NCBI GenBank assembly: GCA_001899205.1
Contig: MKVL01000018.1
Location: 1 to 55,032, forward strand
Direction of reading: 5' to 3'
DNA length: 55,032 nt
DNA from: Mesorhizobium sp. 65-26
GTDB lineage: Bacteria; Pseudomonadota; Alphaproteobacteria; Rhizobiales; Rhizobiaceae
In this document: piece by piece, positions 42,511 to 52,306 of the stretch
Position numbering within the stretch: position 1 is the first letter of the stretch
Layout of the letters: the number at the start of each line of letters is the position of its first letter
Program-made: the position numbers and the translations under genes
Notes under the pieces: generated by a model
Database searches by the model: none
What the model was told of the DNA's origin: nothing
Seen by the model: the letters and a program-made list of their open reading frames with translations, nothing else

Positions 42511-44797
42511 TACCGACCTTTTCAGTTTCTCGTTCGTGTTCCGCACGGCCTTCGTCGTCCTTCGGCGGTGCCGTGGTCGACGCCGCGGGCGGCATGATTA
42601 TGCTGATCATCGCGCCTCGCCCGTTGTGGAAGTCGGCGGGCGCGTCGTGCAGTTCGAGCCGGCCGCCATGGTCCTCCACGATCTTCTTGACGATTGCGAG
42701 GCCAAGCCCCGTGCCCTTCTCTCGCGTCGTCATATAGGGCTCGAGCAAGCGTTGGCGATTCTCGCGCGGCAGGCCCTTGCCATTGTCGATGACATCGATT
42801 CGGATCGCGCCATTCTGACGCCCGGCTTGAATCCGGATTATGCCGTGCTCGCCGTCTTTCATTTCATCGAGACCGTCGATCGCCTCGGCCGCGTTCTTGA
42901 TGATGTTGCCAAAAGCCTGCGCCATCAGGCGGCTGTCGAACGTGCCCTTCAGCGCCTCGGTGCCGAAGTCCCGCTCGAAGGTGATGTCGGGGCGGCTCAC
43001 CTCGACAAGGAATGAAGCTTCGCGCAGCGATTCGCGCAGGTCGATGACTTTCATCTCCGGCTTCGGCATGCGCGCGAAGGCGGAGAACTCGTCGACCATT
43101 CGGCCGATGTCTCCCACCTGGCGGATGATTGTATCGGTGCACTGGTCGAAGACCTCGCGGTCCTCGGTGATGACCTTGCCGTAACGACGCTTGATGCGTT
43201 CGGCGGAAAGCTGGATCGGCGTCAGCGGATTCTTGATCTCGTGGGCGATGCGGCGCGCGACGTCCGCCCATGCCGAGGAGCGCTGCGCCTGGAGGAGATC
43301 GGTGATGTCGTCCACGGTCACAACGTAGGACTTGTCCTCGGTGCCGTTGTCGCCAGCCTCGATCGTGATCTGCACGTTGAAGGTGCGCTCCATGCCGGTA
43401 CGATAGAAGGTGACCTGCTCGCGATAGACGGGCTTGCCCGACTTGCGACCGATCTCGAACACGCGTCCGACGTGCGGCAGCACGGCGGAGAGGTTCTGGC
43501 CAAGGGCCGCCTCGGCCGAAATGGCAAGCATCGTTTCGGCAGAACGGTTGACGATGGTGACGATGCCGTAGGGATCGACGCCGATGACACCCGCGGTGAC
43601 GCCAGCCAGGACCGCTTCGGAGAAGCGCCGCCGCTCGTCGATGAGATCCTTGGCCGAAAGCAGTTCGTTGCGCTGCGACTTCAGCTCGAGAAGCATGTTG
43701 TTGAAGGTGTCGCCGAGCGAGGCGACATCCCCGTCGGAATGGCGGACCGGAACCGCCACGTCGAGATTGCCAGTGGCCACCTCGTCGGCGGCGCCGATCA
43801 GCTGGCGGATCGGCCGCACAAGGCGGTCGGCCACGGCAATGCCGGTCCATATGGCGGACAGGATGATGATCAGTGTCAGCGACAAATAGGGCAGCGCGAA
43901 GGCGATCTGCGAGGTGCGGCGGTTGTCTTCCAGGCCGCGATACTCGTCAGTGTTGGACTTGACGATCTGGCGCGCCTTGATCACCTCTGGGTCGACGAGG
44001 CGGATGGTGTAGAGATAGAGCCCCTCTATCTCGCGCAGCTTGACGATGGCGCCCATGATGTTGCGGGTGCGGGGTTCGATCAGAACCGGCTTGCCGTCGG
44101 ACGCGCTGGTCACCGCCCCTTCCGGGGGCTCGGGCATTGAGAAGTCGGCCTCGGTCTTCGCGCTCATCACGAAGGAGCCGTCGGGCTTGATCAGAGCGGC
44201 GTGCGCGAGACCGCGTCCTACCGCCTCCTTGTTCATCAGATCCAGGAAGCCCGTGCGGTCGAGCCCGTAAAGCGTGCGCGACGCATCGAGATCATAGGCC
44301 ATCGACAGTGTCGTGCCCTGAAGGTTGCGCGCGTTCTCCTGCACATAAGCGTCAGCGATCGACAGGGACGAGTTGACGATGGTCTTGGTGCGAATCTCGA
44401 ACCAGCGGTCGAGACCGATGTCCAATGTGATCGAGGCGATGATCGCGACCATGATGGCGGGTATGGCCGCGACGAGGGCAAACATCGCCACGATGCGCAC
44501 ATGCAGCCGCGATGCCGCCCTGCCGTGCCGACGAGCCGTCAGGATGCGATGCACCTCGCGCCCGACAAGCGCGGCCAGGAACAGGACGAAGAAGGCGTTG
44601 AGGGCGATCAGGGCCTGGGTCGTCGTCGCATTTGGCGTGATCGGGGTCGCTCCGACCAGGATGGCGAAGGAGATGGCCGCCGTGACAAGCGCGCCCGCCA
44701 CAGCGACGATGCCGGGCAACGCGAGAAGCCGACGACCCTCGCGGGTGCCGGTTGCGCTGAAAAGCGGTTTGTTGAGCGTCGTTGCCTGACTCGCCAT
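42500..44797 (-). CDS. ntrY: Sensor histidine kinase NtrY
   Basis: 765-aa inner-membrane histidine kinase. Transmembrane segments near residues 27-50, 60-80, 95-118 and about 290-315, then HAMP (RLVRPIRQLIGAADEVATGN), PAS, HisKA with the phospho-acceptor in [20 protein letters not shown], and an HATPase_c domain (NIIKNAAEAIDG; DNGKGLP; GTGLGLAIVKKIVEDHGG). It phosphorylates NtrX and affects nitrogen, redox and envelope responses in related bacteria. The ATG at 44797 is preferred over 44842. Two direct repeats lie 34-62 bases upstream. Confidence 0.94.
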   Translation of the reverse strand: MASQATTLNKPLFSATGTREGRRLLALPGIVAVAGALVTAAISFAILVGATPITPNATTTQALIALNAFFVLFLAALVGREVHRILTARRHGRAASRLHVRIVAMFALVAAIPAIMVAIIASITLDIGLDRWFEIRTKTIVNSSLSIADAYVQENARNLQGTTLSMAYDLDASRTLYGLDRTGFLDLMNKEAVGRGLAHAALIKPDGSFVMSAKTEADFSMPEPPEGAVTSASDGKPVLIEPRTRNIMGAIVKLREIEGLYLYTIRLVDPEVIKARQIVKSNTDEYRGLEDNRRTSQIAFALPYLSLTLIIILSAIWTGIAVADRLVRPIRQLIGAADEVATGNLDVAVPVRHSDGDVASLGDTFNNMLLELKSQRNELLSAKDLIDERRRFSEAVLAGVTAGVIGVDPYGIVTIVNRSAETMLAISAEAALGQNLSAVLPHVGRVFEIGRKSGKPVYREQVTFYRTGMERTFNVQITIEAGDNGTEDKSYVVTVDDITDLLQAQRSSAWADVARRIAHEIKNPLTPIQLSAERIKRRYGKVITEDREVFDQCTDTIIRQVGDIGRMVDEFSAFARMPKPEMKVIDLRESLREASFLVEVSRPDITFERDFGTEALKGTFDSRLMAQAFGNIIKNAAEAIDGLDEMKDGEHGIIRIQAGRQNGAIRIDVIDNGKGLPRENRQRLLEPYMTTREKGTGLGLAIVKKIVEDHGGRLELHDAPADFHNGRGAMISIIMPPAASTTAPPKDDEGRAEHERETEKVGNGV

Positions 44798-44830
44798 AGT
44801 CCCGTCTTGAGCCGGTGAATGCGTCGGATC

Positions 44831-44859
44831 TATGCAACGCATTGTGGCGATTATGCAAC
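44831..44859. promoter_or_regulatory. Direct repeats upstream of ntrY
   Basis: TATGCAAC occurs at 44831-44838 and again at 44852-44859, 21 bases apart (two helical turns), 34 bases before the ntrY start. On the minus strand the unit reads GTTGCATA, close to the TTGCA half-sites found at the dusB-ntrBC promoter. A candidate NtrC or NtrX site. Confidence 0.5.
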
Positions 44860-44920
44860 AAGTGTGGCCGGGACGGAAATCTTTCCCTCGCCCGTCCCCT
44901 GGAAAAGGATCGCTTCCCGC

Positions 44921-46378
44921 CTACTGCCGCGACGATTTGTAGACGTTGACGCCGAGCTCGCGAATCTTCTTGCGCAGTGTGTTGCGATTGAGGCCCAGCA
45001 ACTCGGCCGCCTTGATCTGATTGCCGCGCGTTGCGGTCATCGAGGCCAGCACCAGCGGGTACTCCACCTCGGCAAGAATGCGCTGGTAGAGGCCGGCCGG
45101 CGGCAGTTCCCCGGCAAAGGATGCGAAATAGCGTTGCAGGAAGTGCTCGACGGCCTGGCCAATGGACAGGTCGTCGGGAATGAGATTGCCGGCATCCGGC
45201 ACGACCGGGCGCTCTCCGGTCTTCAGCTCGGTTTCGATGATCTCGGCTGAAATCTCGTCCTGCGAATAGAGGGCGGCCAGCCTGCGGATCAGGTTCTCGA
45301 GTTCGCGGACATTTCCCGGCCAGGCGTAGCGCTTCATCATCTCGATGCCGCCCGTTGCAATGCGCTTGGTCTGCAGGCCTTCCATCTCGCCGCGCTTGAA
45401 GAAGTGGCGCACGAGGTCGGGAATGTCCTCGGAGCGCTCGCGCAGCGCCGGCAGGCGCAGCGGCACGACATTCAACCGGTAGAAGAGATCCTCGCGGAAA
45501 AGCCCCTGGTTGATCAGGGTCCGCAGGTCCTTGTTGGTCGCGGCCACGATGCGCACATCGGTTTTGATCGGCGTGCGGCCGCCGACCGTGGTGTACTCGC
45601 CCTGCTGGAGGACACGCAGCAGGCGCGTCTGGGCCTCCATCGGCATGTCACCGATCTCGTCGAGGAACAGCGTGCCGCCCTCTGCCTGCTCGAAGCGACC
45701 GGTCGAACGGTTCTGCGCGCCGGTGAAGGCGCCTTTCTCATGGCCGAACAGCTCGGATTCGATCAGGTCGCGCGGGATTGCCGCCATGTTGATGGCGACG
45801 AACGGACCGCCGCGCCTGCGGCCATATTCGTGCAGCGCGCGAGCCACCAGTTCCTTGCCGGTGCCCGACTCGCCTGAAATCATGACCGTGAGGTCCGTCT
45901 GCATCATCCGCGCCAGCATGCGGTAGATGTCCTGCATGGCCGCCGAGCGGCCGACGAGCGGCATGGTCTCCGGCTGTTCCTCGGGACGCGTATCGATTGT
46001 CGGACGCCGCGGCTCCGAAAGCGCGCGATTGACGATGTTGAGCAGCTCGGTGAGGTCGAACGGTTTCGGCAGATACTCGTAGGCGCCGGTCTCCGAGGCA
46101 CGGATGGCGGTCATGAAGGTGTTCTGCGCGCTCATGACAATGACCGGCAGTTCGGGCCGCGCTTTCTTGATGCGCGGCAGCATGTCGAACGCGTTCTCCT
46201 CGGGCATCACCACATCGGTGATGACCAGGTCGCCCTCTCCCGCCGCCACCCAGCGCCAGAGGGTCGATGCGTTTGACGTCACCCGCACGTCATGGCCGAC
46301 ACGGGAAAGCGCCTGGTTGAGCACGGTACGGATCGCCGCGTCGTCATCAGCGACGAGAATGTTGCCGCGTATGGTCAT
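44921..46378 (-). CDS. ntrC: Nitrogen regulation response regulator NtrC
   Basis: 485-aa sigma-54 activator. Receiver domain ([19 protein letters not shown]; Asp54-type site in [13 protein letters not shown]; Lys in YLPKPFD), AAA+ domain with Walker A GESGTGKE, the sigma-54 contact loop GAFTGA ([10 protein letters not shown]), Walker [10 protein letters not shown], and C-terminal Fis-type helix-turn-helix ([20 protein letters not shown]). It activates nitrogen-scavenging genes under nitrogen limitation. Overlaps ntrB by four bases; 123 bases separate it from ntrY. Confidence 0.97.
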   Translation of the reverse strand: MTIRGNILVADDDAAIRTVLNQALSRVGHDVRVTSNASTLWRWVAAGEGDLVITDVVMPEENAFDMLPRIKKARPELPVIVMSAQNTFMTAIRASETGAYEYLPKPFDLTELLNIVNRALSEPRRPTIDTRPEEQPETMPLVGRSAAMQDIYRMLARMMQTDLTVMISGESGTGKELVARALHEYGRRRGGPFVAINMAAIPRDLIESELFGHEKGAFTGAQNRSTGRFEQAEGGTLFLDEIGDMPMEAQTRLLRVLQQGEYTTVGGRTPIKTDVRIVAATNKDLRTLINQGLFREDLFYRLNVVPLRLPALRERSEDIPDLVRHFFKRGEMEGLQTKRIATGGIEMMKRYAWPGNVRELENLIRRLAALYSQDEISAEIIETELKTGERPVVPDAGNLIPDDLSIGQAVEHFLQRYFASFAGELPPAGLYQRILAEVEYPLVLASMTATRGNQIKAAELLGLNRNTLRKKIRELGVNVYKSSRQ

Positions 46379-47505
46379 TTGCGGTCTCCTTCGCTGTCAC
46401 CATCGCTGAACGATGTTTCCTTCCACGCTGGCATCAGAATACGGAAGGTGGTGCCGCGCGGCGTGGAATCGCATTCGATGATGCCGCCATGCTCGCCAAC
46501 GATCTTGGCGACCAGGGCAAGGCCGAGGCCGGAGCCGTTCGGCTTGGTCGTGATGAAAGGATCGAACAGGATCGGCAGGATATCCTCGGAAACACCAGGC
46601 CCGTTGTCGCGCACGCAGAATTCCAGCGGCAGCGACACGCGGTCCTGTGTTCCCGGTACCGACACCCGGATGCCCGGCCGGAAAGCCGTCGACAACACGA
46701 TCTCGCCCTGCGGGTCGGCACCGATCGCCTCTGCCGCGTTCTTGACCAGGTTCAGGAACACTTGGATGAGCTGGTCGCGATTGGCGAAGACCGGAGGCAG
46801 TGAAGGATCATAGTCCTCCAATATCCTGATTCTCTTGGCAAAACCGTTCTTGGCGATCGCCTTCACATGGTCGAGGACGACGTGGATGTTGACAGGGTAA
46901 CGGTCGATCGGCCGCTCGTCAGAAAACACCTCCATGCGGTCGACGAGCGATACGATCCGGTCCGTCTCGTCCGTGATGAGGCGGGTCAGCGCGCGATCCT
47001 CGTCGGAGGCGGAGAGTTCGAGTAATTGCGCGGCGCCGCGTATGCCTGAGAGCGGGTTCTTGATCTCATGCGCCAGCATGGCGGCAAGGCCCGTCACTGA
47101 GCGAGCTGCCCCACGATGTGTCATCTGGCGGTCGATCTTGTCCGCCATCGAGCGCTCCTGGAACATCACCACGACGGAGCCCGGAAACTCCGGAACCGGC
47201 GCAACGTAGAGGTCCACCACCTTCTCGATGCCGAGCCGGGGCGAGGAAACGTCCACCCGGTATTCGTTGACGGGCGCATGCCGCTCGCGCACCTGGTCGA
47301 CGAGCGTCAGCAGCGGACTGCCGAAAGGCACAAGCTTCGACAGCGTGTTGCGGGCAAGCATCGTCGCGCTGGAGCGGAAGAAGTCCTCGGCATCGGCGTT
47401 GGCGAAGGTGATGTAGCCGGCCGGATCGATCATGATCACCGGTCGGCGGATCGTGTTGAGCACGATCTGCGCGGCGTCCGTCATCTGTGTTCCGAGAGCG
47501 TTCAT
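46375..47505 (-). CDS. ntrB: Nitrogen regulation sensor kinase NtrB
   Basis: 376-aa soluble histidine kinase/phosphatase controlling NtrC in response to PII protein. PAS domain (residues 10-110), HisKA with the phospho-acceptor in [20 protein letters not shown], and HATPase_c ([40 protein letters not shown]). ATG at 47505 overlaps the dusB stop (ATGA) and the stop overlaps ntrC (ATGA), so dusB-ntrB-ntrC are translationally coupled. A longer frame reaching 47808 lies within dusB. Confidence 0.96.
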   Translation of the reverse strand: MNALGTQMTDAAQIVLNTIRRPVIMIDPAGYITFANADAEDFFRSSATMLARNTLSKLVPFGSPLLTLVDQVRERHAPVNEYRVDVSSPRLGIEKVVDLYVAPVPEFPGSVVVMFQERSMADKIDRQMTHRGAARSVTGLAAMLAHEIKNPLSGIRGAAQLLELSASDEDRALTRLITDETDRIVSLVDRMEVFSDERPIDRYPVNIHVVLDHVKAIAKNGFAKRIRILEDYDPSLPPVFANRDQLIQVFLNLVKNAAEAIGADPQGEIVLSTAFRPGIRVSVPGTQDRVSLPLEFCVRDNGPGVSEDILPILFDPFITTKPNGSGLGLALVAKIVGEHGGIIECDSTPRGTTFRILMPAWKETSFSDGDSEGDRK

Positions 47506-48527
47506 GCCGCACTCCGCAGGCTTGCTTCCGTCATCGCGGCGCTCAGCGCGTCGCGAAGCATGACCGTCACGCTTTCCGGCTCGCGAGACGTCAGGACGGC
47601 CTTTCTCCGGTCGCCGGCAATATGCGGCGCGTGCCGGTCGAGATACCAGCCGAGATGCTTTCGCGCCTGCCGCAGGCCGCTTTCCATGCCGTAGAATGCA
47701 AGCATGTCCTCGTAGTGGGCGACGACATAGTCGGCCAAATCCGCGGGGGTTGCCGGCCGGTTGCAATCGGCGCCCGCCGCTTCGGCCGCGATGCCGCCCG
47801 CCGTCCACGGCGCGCCGTAGTGGGCGCGGCCGATCATCACCGCGTCGGCTCCCGATTGGTCGAGGATCGTGGCGGCATCGGACGCGGAAGTCACGTCGCC
47901 ATTGGCAACGACTGGAATGGAGACAGCCTCCTTGACGCGGGCGATGGCGCGCCAGTCGGCCTTGCCTTCATAGAATTGGCAGCGTGTGCGGCCATGGATC
48001 GTCACCATGGCGACGCCGGCCTGCTCGGCGCGTCGCGCGAGCATGGGCGCGTTGAGCGCGCTTTCATCCCAGCCGAGCCGCATCTTGACAGTCACCGGCA
48101 CGCTGACCGCCCCCACCACGGCCTCGATCAGTGAGAGCGCATGGTCGAGGTCGCGCATGAGCGCCGACCCGGCATAGCCGCCCGTCACCTTCTTGGCCGG
48201 GCATCCCATGTTGATGTCGATGATGTCGGCGCCCTCGCCCGCGGCGATGCGCGCGCCCTCTGCCATATGCGCGGCTTCACGACCCGCCAGCTGCACCATG
48301 TGGACCGGGAGCCCCGAATGACGGACGCGCAGGCTGGAGCCAGCCCTGCCCTTGGCGAGCTCGCCACTCGCCACCATTTCGGATACGACGAGGCCCGCGC
48401 CGTGCGCATGGGCGCGCCGGCGGAATGGATCATCTGTGATCCCCGACATCGGCGCCAGAAACACGCGGTTACGAATAGCCACGCCGCCGACGTCGAGAGG
48501 CAGGGCCAGCTTGCTCAGATCGGGCAT
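47502..48527 (-). CDS. dusB: tRNA-dihydrouridine synthase (NifR3/DusB type)
   Basis: 341-aa FMN enzyme reducing uridines in tRNA. Start [20 protein letters not shown], catalytic cysteine in [42 protein letters not shown] and the FMN-phosphate site [12 protein letters not shown]. Known in rhizobia as the first gene (nifR3/orf1) of the ntrBC operon. ATG at 48527. Divergent from ispDF; the 140-base region between has NtrC-like inverted repeats. Confidence 0.95.
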   Translation of the reverse strand: MPDLSKLALPLDVGGVAIRNRVFLAPMSGITDDPFRRRAHAHGAGLVVSEMVASGELAKGRAGSSLRVRHSGLPVHMVQLAGREAAHMAEGARIAAGEGADIIDINMGCPAKKVTGGYAGSALMRDLDHALSLIEAVVGAVSVPVTVKMRLGWDESALNAPMLARRAEQAGVAMVTIHGRTRCQFYEGKADWRAIARVKEAVSIPVVANGDVTSASDAATILDQSGADAVMIGRAHYGAPWTAGGIAAEAAGADCNRPATPADLADYVVAHYEDMLAFYGMESGLRQARKHLGWYLDRHAPHIAGDRRKAVLTSREPESVTVMLRDALSAAMTEASLRSAA

Positions 48528-48551
48528 GCACAAAAACCAAGCATCTTCATA

Positions 48552-48611
48552 CGTTGCACATTCTGTAACCAGAACAATGGCAATGTGCAACGCGCAATGA
48601 CGCCACATTGC
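48552..48611. promoter_or_regulatory. Inverted repeats in the dusB-ntrBC / ispDF divergent promoter
   Basis: CGTTGCACATT (48552-48562) and AATGTGCAACG (48582-48592) are an exact 11-bp inverted repeat with a 19-base spacer. A second one, GCAATG/CATTGC (48594-48599, 48606-48611), follows. TTGCAC/GTGCAA arms resemble NtrC half-sites, and the ntrBC operon is autoregulated by NtrC in related rhizobia. Confidence 0.65.
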
Positions 48612-48667
48612 GGCGCAATTGGGAAAAATGCTGGCCTTCGGCTCTGGGCGCGACTAAGCCACACATC

Positions 48668-49897
48668 ATGACTGACGCAAGTGCAAACCTGGGCGTGGCG
48701 GCATCCGAAAAAGTCGCCGTGGTAATCGTGGCCGCTGGCCGCGGCGCGCGCGCCGGCCAAGCCAACGGCCCCAAGCAGTATCAGCGCATCGGCGGCCGCG
48801 CGGTAATAACCCACACGCTGGACGTATTCCTGCGGCATCCACGAACCGGTCCCGTCGTCGTTGCCATCCATGCGGACGATGTCGAGCTTTTCCGCGAGGC
48901 GGCTGGTGGCCACGCCGAGCGCGTCACCGCGGTCGTCGGTGGCGCCACCCGGCAGGATTCCGTGCGCCTTGGGTTGCTGGCCCTCAAGGGATATGCGCCG
49001 GCGCGCGTCCTCATCCATGACGCCGTTCGCCCCTTCGTCGATGCGGAGGTGATAGATCGCACGATCATGGCCATTGGCGAGCGCCAGGGCGCGCTGCCCG
49101 CCCTCCCCGTCGCAGACACGCTGAAGCGCGAATCGACCACGGGGATGATCGACGAGACCGTTTCCCGCGCCGGCCTCCATGCCGCGCAGACGCCGCAGGG
49201 CTTCCCGTTCCTGGCTATTCTCGAAGCACATGAGAAGGCCCATCACATGGGCCGGTCCGACTTCACCGACGATGCCGCGATCGCCGAATGGGCACGAATT
49301 CCGGTGAAGATCGTTCCGGGGTCGGCCGACAACACCAAGCTTACCTGGGCGCGTGATATCGCCATGGCCGATCAGCGGCTGTCGGCGGAGCGGCCACGTT
49401 TCCCGGATATCAGGACGGGCAATGGCTACGACGTCCACGCCTTCGAGGCCGGCGACCACGTGACCCTGTGCGGCGTCGCCATCCCGCACAATCGAAAACT
49501 GTCCGGGCACTCGGATGCCGATGTCGGGCTCCACGCCTTGACCGACGCGCTGCTGGCGACCTGCGGCGCGGGCGATATCGGCACGCACTTCCCGCCATCC
49601 GATCCGCAGTGGAAGGGCGCGGCGTCGCATTTGTTCGTCGAACATGCCGCAAGGCTGGTGCGGGAGCGCGGTGGCCGCATTGCAAATGCCGACATCACGC
49701 TGATCTGCGAGGCGCCGCGCGTCGGGCCGCATCGCGAAACGATGACGGCGGCGCTCTCGCGAATGCTGGGCATCTCGCCGGATCGCATCTCGATCAAGGC
49801 CACGACCAATGAGCGGCTTGGCTTCGTCGGGCGGGAAGAAGGCATCGCCGCCATTGCGACGGCCAGCGTGGTTTTCCCCGGAGAGGTGCCTGAATGA
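48668..49897 (+). CDS. ispDF: Bifunctional IspD/IspF isoprenoid (MEP pathway) enzyme
   Basis: 409-aa fusion. The N-terminal IspD domain (residues 15-235: [33 protein letters not shown]) makes CDP-methylerythritol. The C-terminal IspF domain (residues 245-400: [49 protein letters not shown]) makes methylerythritol cyclodiphosphate. The fusion is characteristic of alphaproteobacteria. ATG at 48668; the stop overlaps cinA by four bases. Confidence 0.97.
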   Translation: MTDASANLGVAASEKVAVVIVAAGRGARAGQANGPKQYQRIGGRAVITHTLDVFLRHPRTGPVVVAIHADDVELFREAAGGHAERVTAVVGGATRQDSVRLGLLALKGYAPARVLIHDAVRPFVDAEVIDRTIMAIGERQGALPALPVADTLKRESTTGMIDETVSRAGLHAAQTPQGFPFLAILEAHEKAHHMGRSDFTDDAAIAEWARIPVKIVPGSADNTKLTWARDIAMADQRLSAERPRFPDIRTGNGYDVHAFEAGDHVTLCGVAIPHNRKLSGHSDADVGLHALTDALLATCGAGDIGTHFPPSDPQWKGAASHLFVEHAARLVRERGGRIANADITLICEAPRVGPHRETMTAALSRMLGISPDRISIKATTNERLGFVGREEGIAAIATASVVFPGEVPE

Positions 49898-50382
49898 GCT
49901 ATGAAGGCCTGCCCAACCGCTTGCTTGAAGCCTGCCAGGCGCAAAACATCATGCTGGCAACGGCCGAGAGTTGCACCGGCGGGATGATCATCGCAGCGCT
50001 GACCGACATCGCCGGCTCATCCGCCGTGGTCGACCGCGGTTTCATCACCTATTCCAACGAAGCCAAGATGGACATGCTGGGCGTTTCCGCCGAGACGCTC
50101 CAGGCGCATGGCGCCGTCTCGCGGGAAACAGCGCTTGAGATGGCCGCGGGCGCCCTCGCCCGCTCTCGCGCGAGCCTCACGCTCGCCGTCACCGGCGTCG
50201 CCGGTCCGGGAGGCGGCTCGCCGGAAAAGCCAGTCGGGCTCGTCTGGTTCGGCGTTGCCGTGAACGGAAAGCCGGTTGCCGCCGAGCGCATGCTCTTTCC
50301 CGACAAGGGCCGCGACTTCATTCGCCACGAGACTGTCCGCCACGCCCTTGACCTCGGCCTGAAAGCGCTCGGCGTTTCCTGA
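49894..50382 (+). CDS. pncC: CinA-family nicotinamide-nucleotide amidohydrolase (PncC)
   Basis: 162-aa stand-alone CinA C-terminal domain that deamidates nicotinamide mononucleotide in NAD recycling. Conserved [20 protein letters not shown] (residues 23-42), [28 protein letters not shown] and [20 protein letters not shown]. Coupled to ispDF by an ATGA overlap. Convergent with the ratA-like gene. Confidence 0.92.
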   Translation: MSYEGLPNRLLEACQAQNIMLATAESCTGGMIIAALTDIAGSSAVVDRGFITYSNEAKMDMLGVSAETLQAHGAVSRETALEMAAGALARSRASLTLAVTGVAGPGGGSPEKPVGLVWFGVAVNGKPVAAERMLFPDKGRDFIRHETVRHALDLGLKALGVS

Positions 50383-50398
50383 CGGCTGCGCCCGGCGC

Positions 50399-50854
50399 CT
50401 AGGCCGGCGAGACGCCATAGATCACGTCAGCCCGTTTCTCGAAGGCTTCCGAGAACATTCGGAAGGCCCGATCGAACATCGTGCCCATGACGGCGCCCAG
50501 GATGCGGCTCTTGAATTCGTAGTCGATGAAGAACCGCACCGAGCAGCCGCCATCGGCCGGCTCGAACCGCCAGAGATTGCTCAGATATTTGAACGGCCCA
50601 TCAATGTACTTCACGTCGATGACATTCTCGTCGGGCTTGAGCAGGACCTGCGTTGTGAAGGTCTCGCGAATGGCCTTGTAGCCGATGCTCATGTCGGCGA
50701 CGAGCACCGTGCGGCCGTCGCGCTCCTTGCGCGAGCGCACCGTCAGCGCTTCACACAGCGGCAGGAATTGCGGATAGGACTCCACATCGGCCACCAGCGC
50801 AAACATCTGCTGCGGCGTGTGCGATACGCGGCGGGTGGCTTCGAATTTGGGCAT
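50399..50854 (-). CDS. RatA/Coq10-like START-domain protein
   Basis: 151-aa polyketide cyclase/START-type protein. N-terminal FEATRRVSHTPQQMFALVAD and VESYPQFLPLCEAL are diagnostic of the Coq10/RatA group, which binds quinones in eukaryotes and acts on 50S ribosome subunits in E. coli (RatA). ATG at 50854; ten bases separate it from the upstream lipA stop, so it is in the lipA transcript. No RatB partner is adjacent. Confidence 0.88.
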   Translation of the reverse strand: MPKFEATRRVSHTPQQMFALVADVESYPQFLPLCEALTVRSRKERDGRTVLVADMSIGYKAIRETFTTQVLLKPDENVIDVKYIDGPFKYLSNLWRFEPADGGCSVRFFIDYEFKSRILGAVMGTMFDRAFRMFSEAFEKRADVIYGVSPA

Positions 50855-50864
50855 TAACGCGGAG

Positions 50865-51830
50865 CTAGCCGGCTTTTTTGAGCTGTGCTTCGCGCGCCGC
50901 GCGCAGCTTGGCGAAATCATCGCCGGCGTGGTGCGAGGAACGCGTGAGCGGGCTCGACGCCACCAGCAGGAAGCCCTTGGTCCTGCCGATCGTCTCGAAG
51001 GACTTGAACTCTTCGGGCGTGACGAAGCGGATCACCGGATGGTGCTTCTTCGACGGCTGCAGGTACTGGCCGATGGTCATGAAGTCGACATTGGCCGAAC
51101 GCAGGTCGTCCATCAGTTGCAGCACTTCGTTACGCTCTTCGCCGAGACCGACCATGATGCCGGACTTGGTGAAGATCGACGGGTCGAGTTCCTTGACCCG
51201 CTGCAACAGCCTGATCGAATGGAAATAGCGGGCGCCGGGCCGAACCGTCAGGTAGTTGGAGGGCACCGTTTCGAGATTGTGGTTGAAGACGTCGGGCCGC
51301 GCGGCAACAACAATCTCCAGCGCGCCTTCCTTGCGCAGGAAGTCGGGCGTGAGGATCTCGATCGTCGTCAAAGGCGCCGCGGCGCGAATGGCGAGGATGA
51401 CATCAGCAAAATGCTGCGCGCCGCCATCGGCGAGGTCGTCGCGGTCGACCGAGGTGATGACGACGTGGCTGAGCCTCATCTGCTTGACGGCGTGCGCGAC
51501 ACGCGCCGGCTCGTCGGCGTCCAGTGCCGTCGGAATGCCTGTCGCGACGTTGCAGAAGGCGCAGGCTCGGGTGCAGATCTCACCCATGATCATGAAGGTG
51601 GCGTGCTTCTTGTCCCAGCATTCGCCGATGTTGGGGCAGCCGGCTTCCTCGCAGACCGTCACCAGCTTGTGCGACTTGACGATCTCGCGCGTCTCGACAT
51701 AGCCCTTCGACATGGGCGCCTTGACGCGTATCCATTCCGGTTTGCGCAGCACCTCCTGATCGGGCCGATGGGCCTTTTCGGGATGCCGCGGACGCGGCGC
51801 TTTGGTGATCGTATCGAGGACGGTGACCAT
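50865..51830 (-). CDS. lipA: Lipoyl synthase
   Basis: 321-aa radical SAM enzyme inserting sulfur into octanoyl groups of pyruvate and 2-oxoglutarate dehydrogenases. Auxiliary cluster motif [13 protein letters not shown] (CX4CX5C) and radical SAM motif CTRACAFC (CX3CX2C), then the C-terminal [13 protein letters not shown] at 51830 is preferred over an earlier in-frame start at 51932, which would run through the terminator hairpin of the glsB gene. Functionally linked to the pyruvate dehydrogenase genes upstream. Confidence 0.97.
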   Translation of the reverse strand: MVTVLDTITKAPRPRHPEKAHRPDQEVLRKPEWIRVKAPMSKGYVETREIVKSHKLVTVCEEAGCPNIGECWDKKHATFMIMGEICTRACAFCNVATGIPTALDADEPARVAHAVKQMRLSHVVITSVDRDDLADGGAQHFADVILAIRAAAPLTTIEILTPDFLRKEGALEIVVAARPDVFNHNLETVPSNYLTVRPGARYFHSIRLLQRVKELDPSIFTKSGIMVGLGEERNEVLQLMDDLRSANVDFMTIGQYLQPSKKHHPVIRFVTPEEFKSFETIGRTKGFLLVASSPLTRSSHHAGDDFAKLRAAREAQLKKAG

Positions 51831-51904
51831 GTCGGGAACCCATTCTTGGCCACCGCTTTCCGGCGGCGGCCCTGCAATGTCATCTAGGACTTTTCGCCGC
51901 AAAG

Positions 51905-51943
51905 AAAAAGGCCGACACGGCGCATGCCGCAACGGCCTTTTTT
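51905..51943 (-). terminator. Rho-independent terminator after glsB-like gene
   Basis: AAAAAGGCCG (51905-51914) pairs with CGGCCTTTTT (51933-51942); an inner CGGC/GCCG stem (51918-51921, 51926-51929) extends it. On the minus strand it follows the glsB stop by 23 bases and ends in a T-rich run. It separates glsB from lipA. Confidence 0.9.
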
Positions 51944-51965
51944 ACATAGCTGGGCCTTTCAGGAG

Positions 51966-52220
51966 TCAGCGGCGTACCAGCCGTCCGACCCAGATCAGCA
52001 GGCAGGCGCCGACAAATCCGGTGATCAGATAAGCGATCCAGCCTATGCCGAAGATGCCGAGATTCAATGCCTGCAGGATGGCATTCAGAACGATCGCCCC
52101 GACGATGCCGAGGATAATGTTCATCAGGATGCCGGTATTGCTCTTCATGACCATCTCGGCCAGCCAGCCCGCGAGGCCGCCGATGATGATAGCTGCGATC
52201 CAGCCTACGCCATTCGTCAT
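51966..52220 (-). CDS. GlsB/YeaQ/YmgE-family stress membrane protein
   Basis: 84-aa inner-membrane protein of the former transglycosylase-associated family (PF04226). Three hydrophobic segments with glycine repeats: GWIAAIIIGGLAGWLAEMVM, GILMNIILGIVGAIVLNAIL, GWIAYLITGFVGACLLIWVG. Expressed under envelope or general stress in other bacteria; molecular role unclear. Flanked by its own terminator. Confidence 0.9.
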   Translation of the reverse strand: MTNGVGWIAAIIIGGLAGWLAEMVMKSNTGILMNIILGIVGAIVLNAILQALNLGIFGIGWIAYLITGFVGACLLIWVGRLVRR

Positions 52221-52306
52221 ATTTTCTCTCCCTGGATGAGTGAAAACGCATTCTCAAACGAACTGTCTTGCCGTCGATCTCCGCTGAGTCTGGCATCTTC
52301 AATTTA

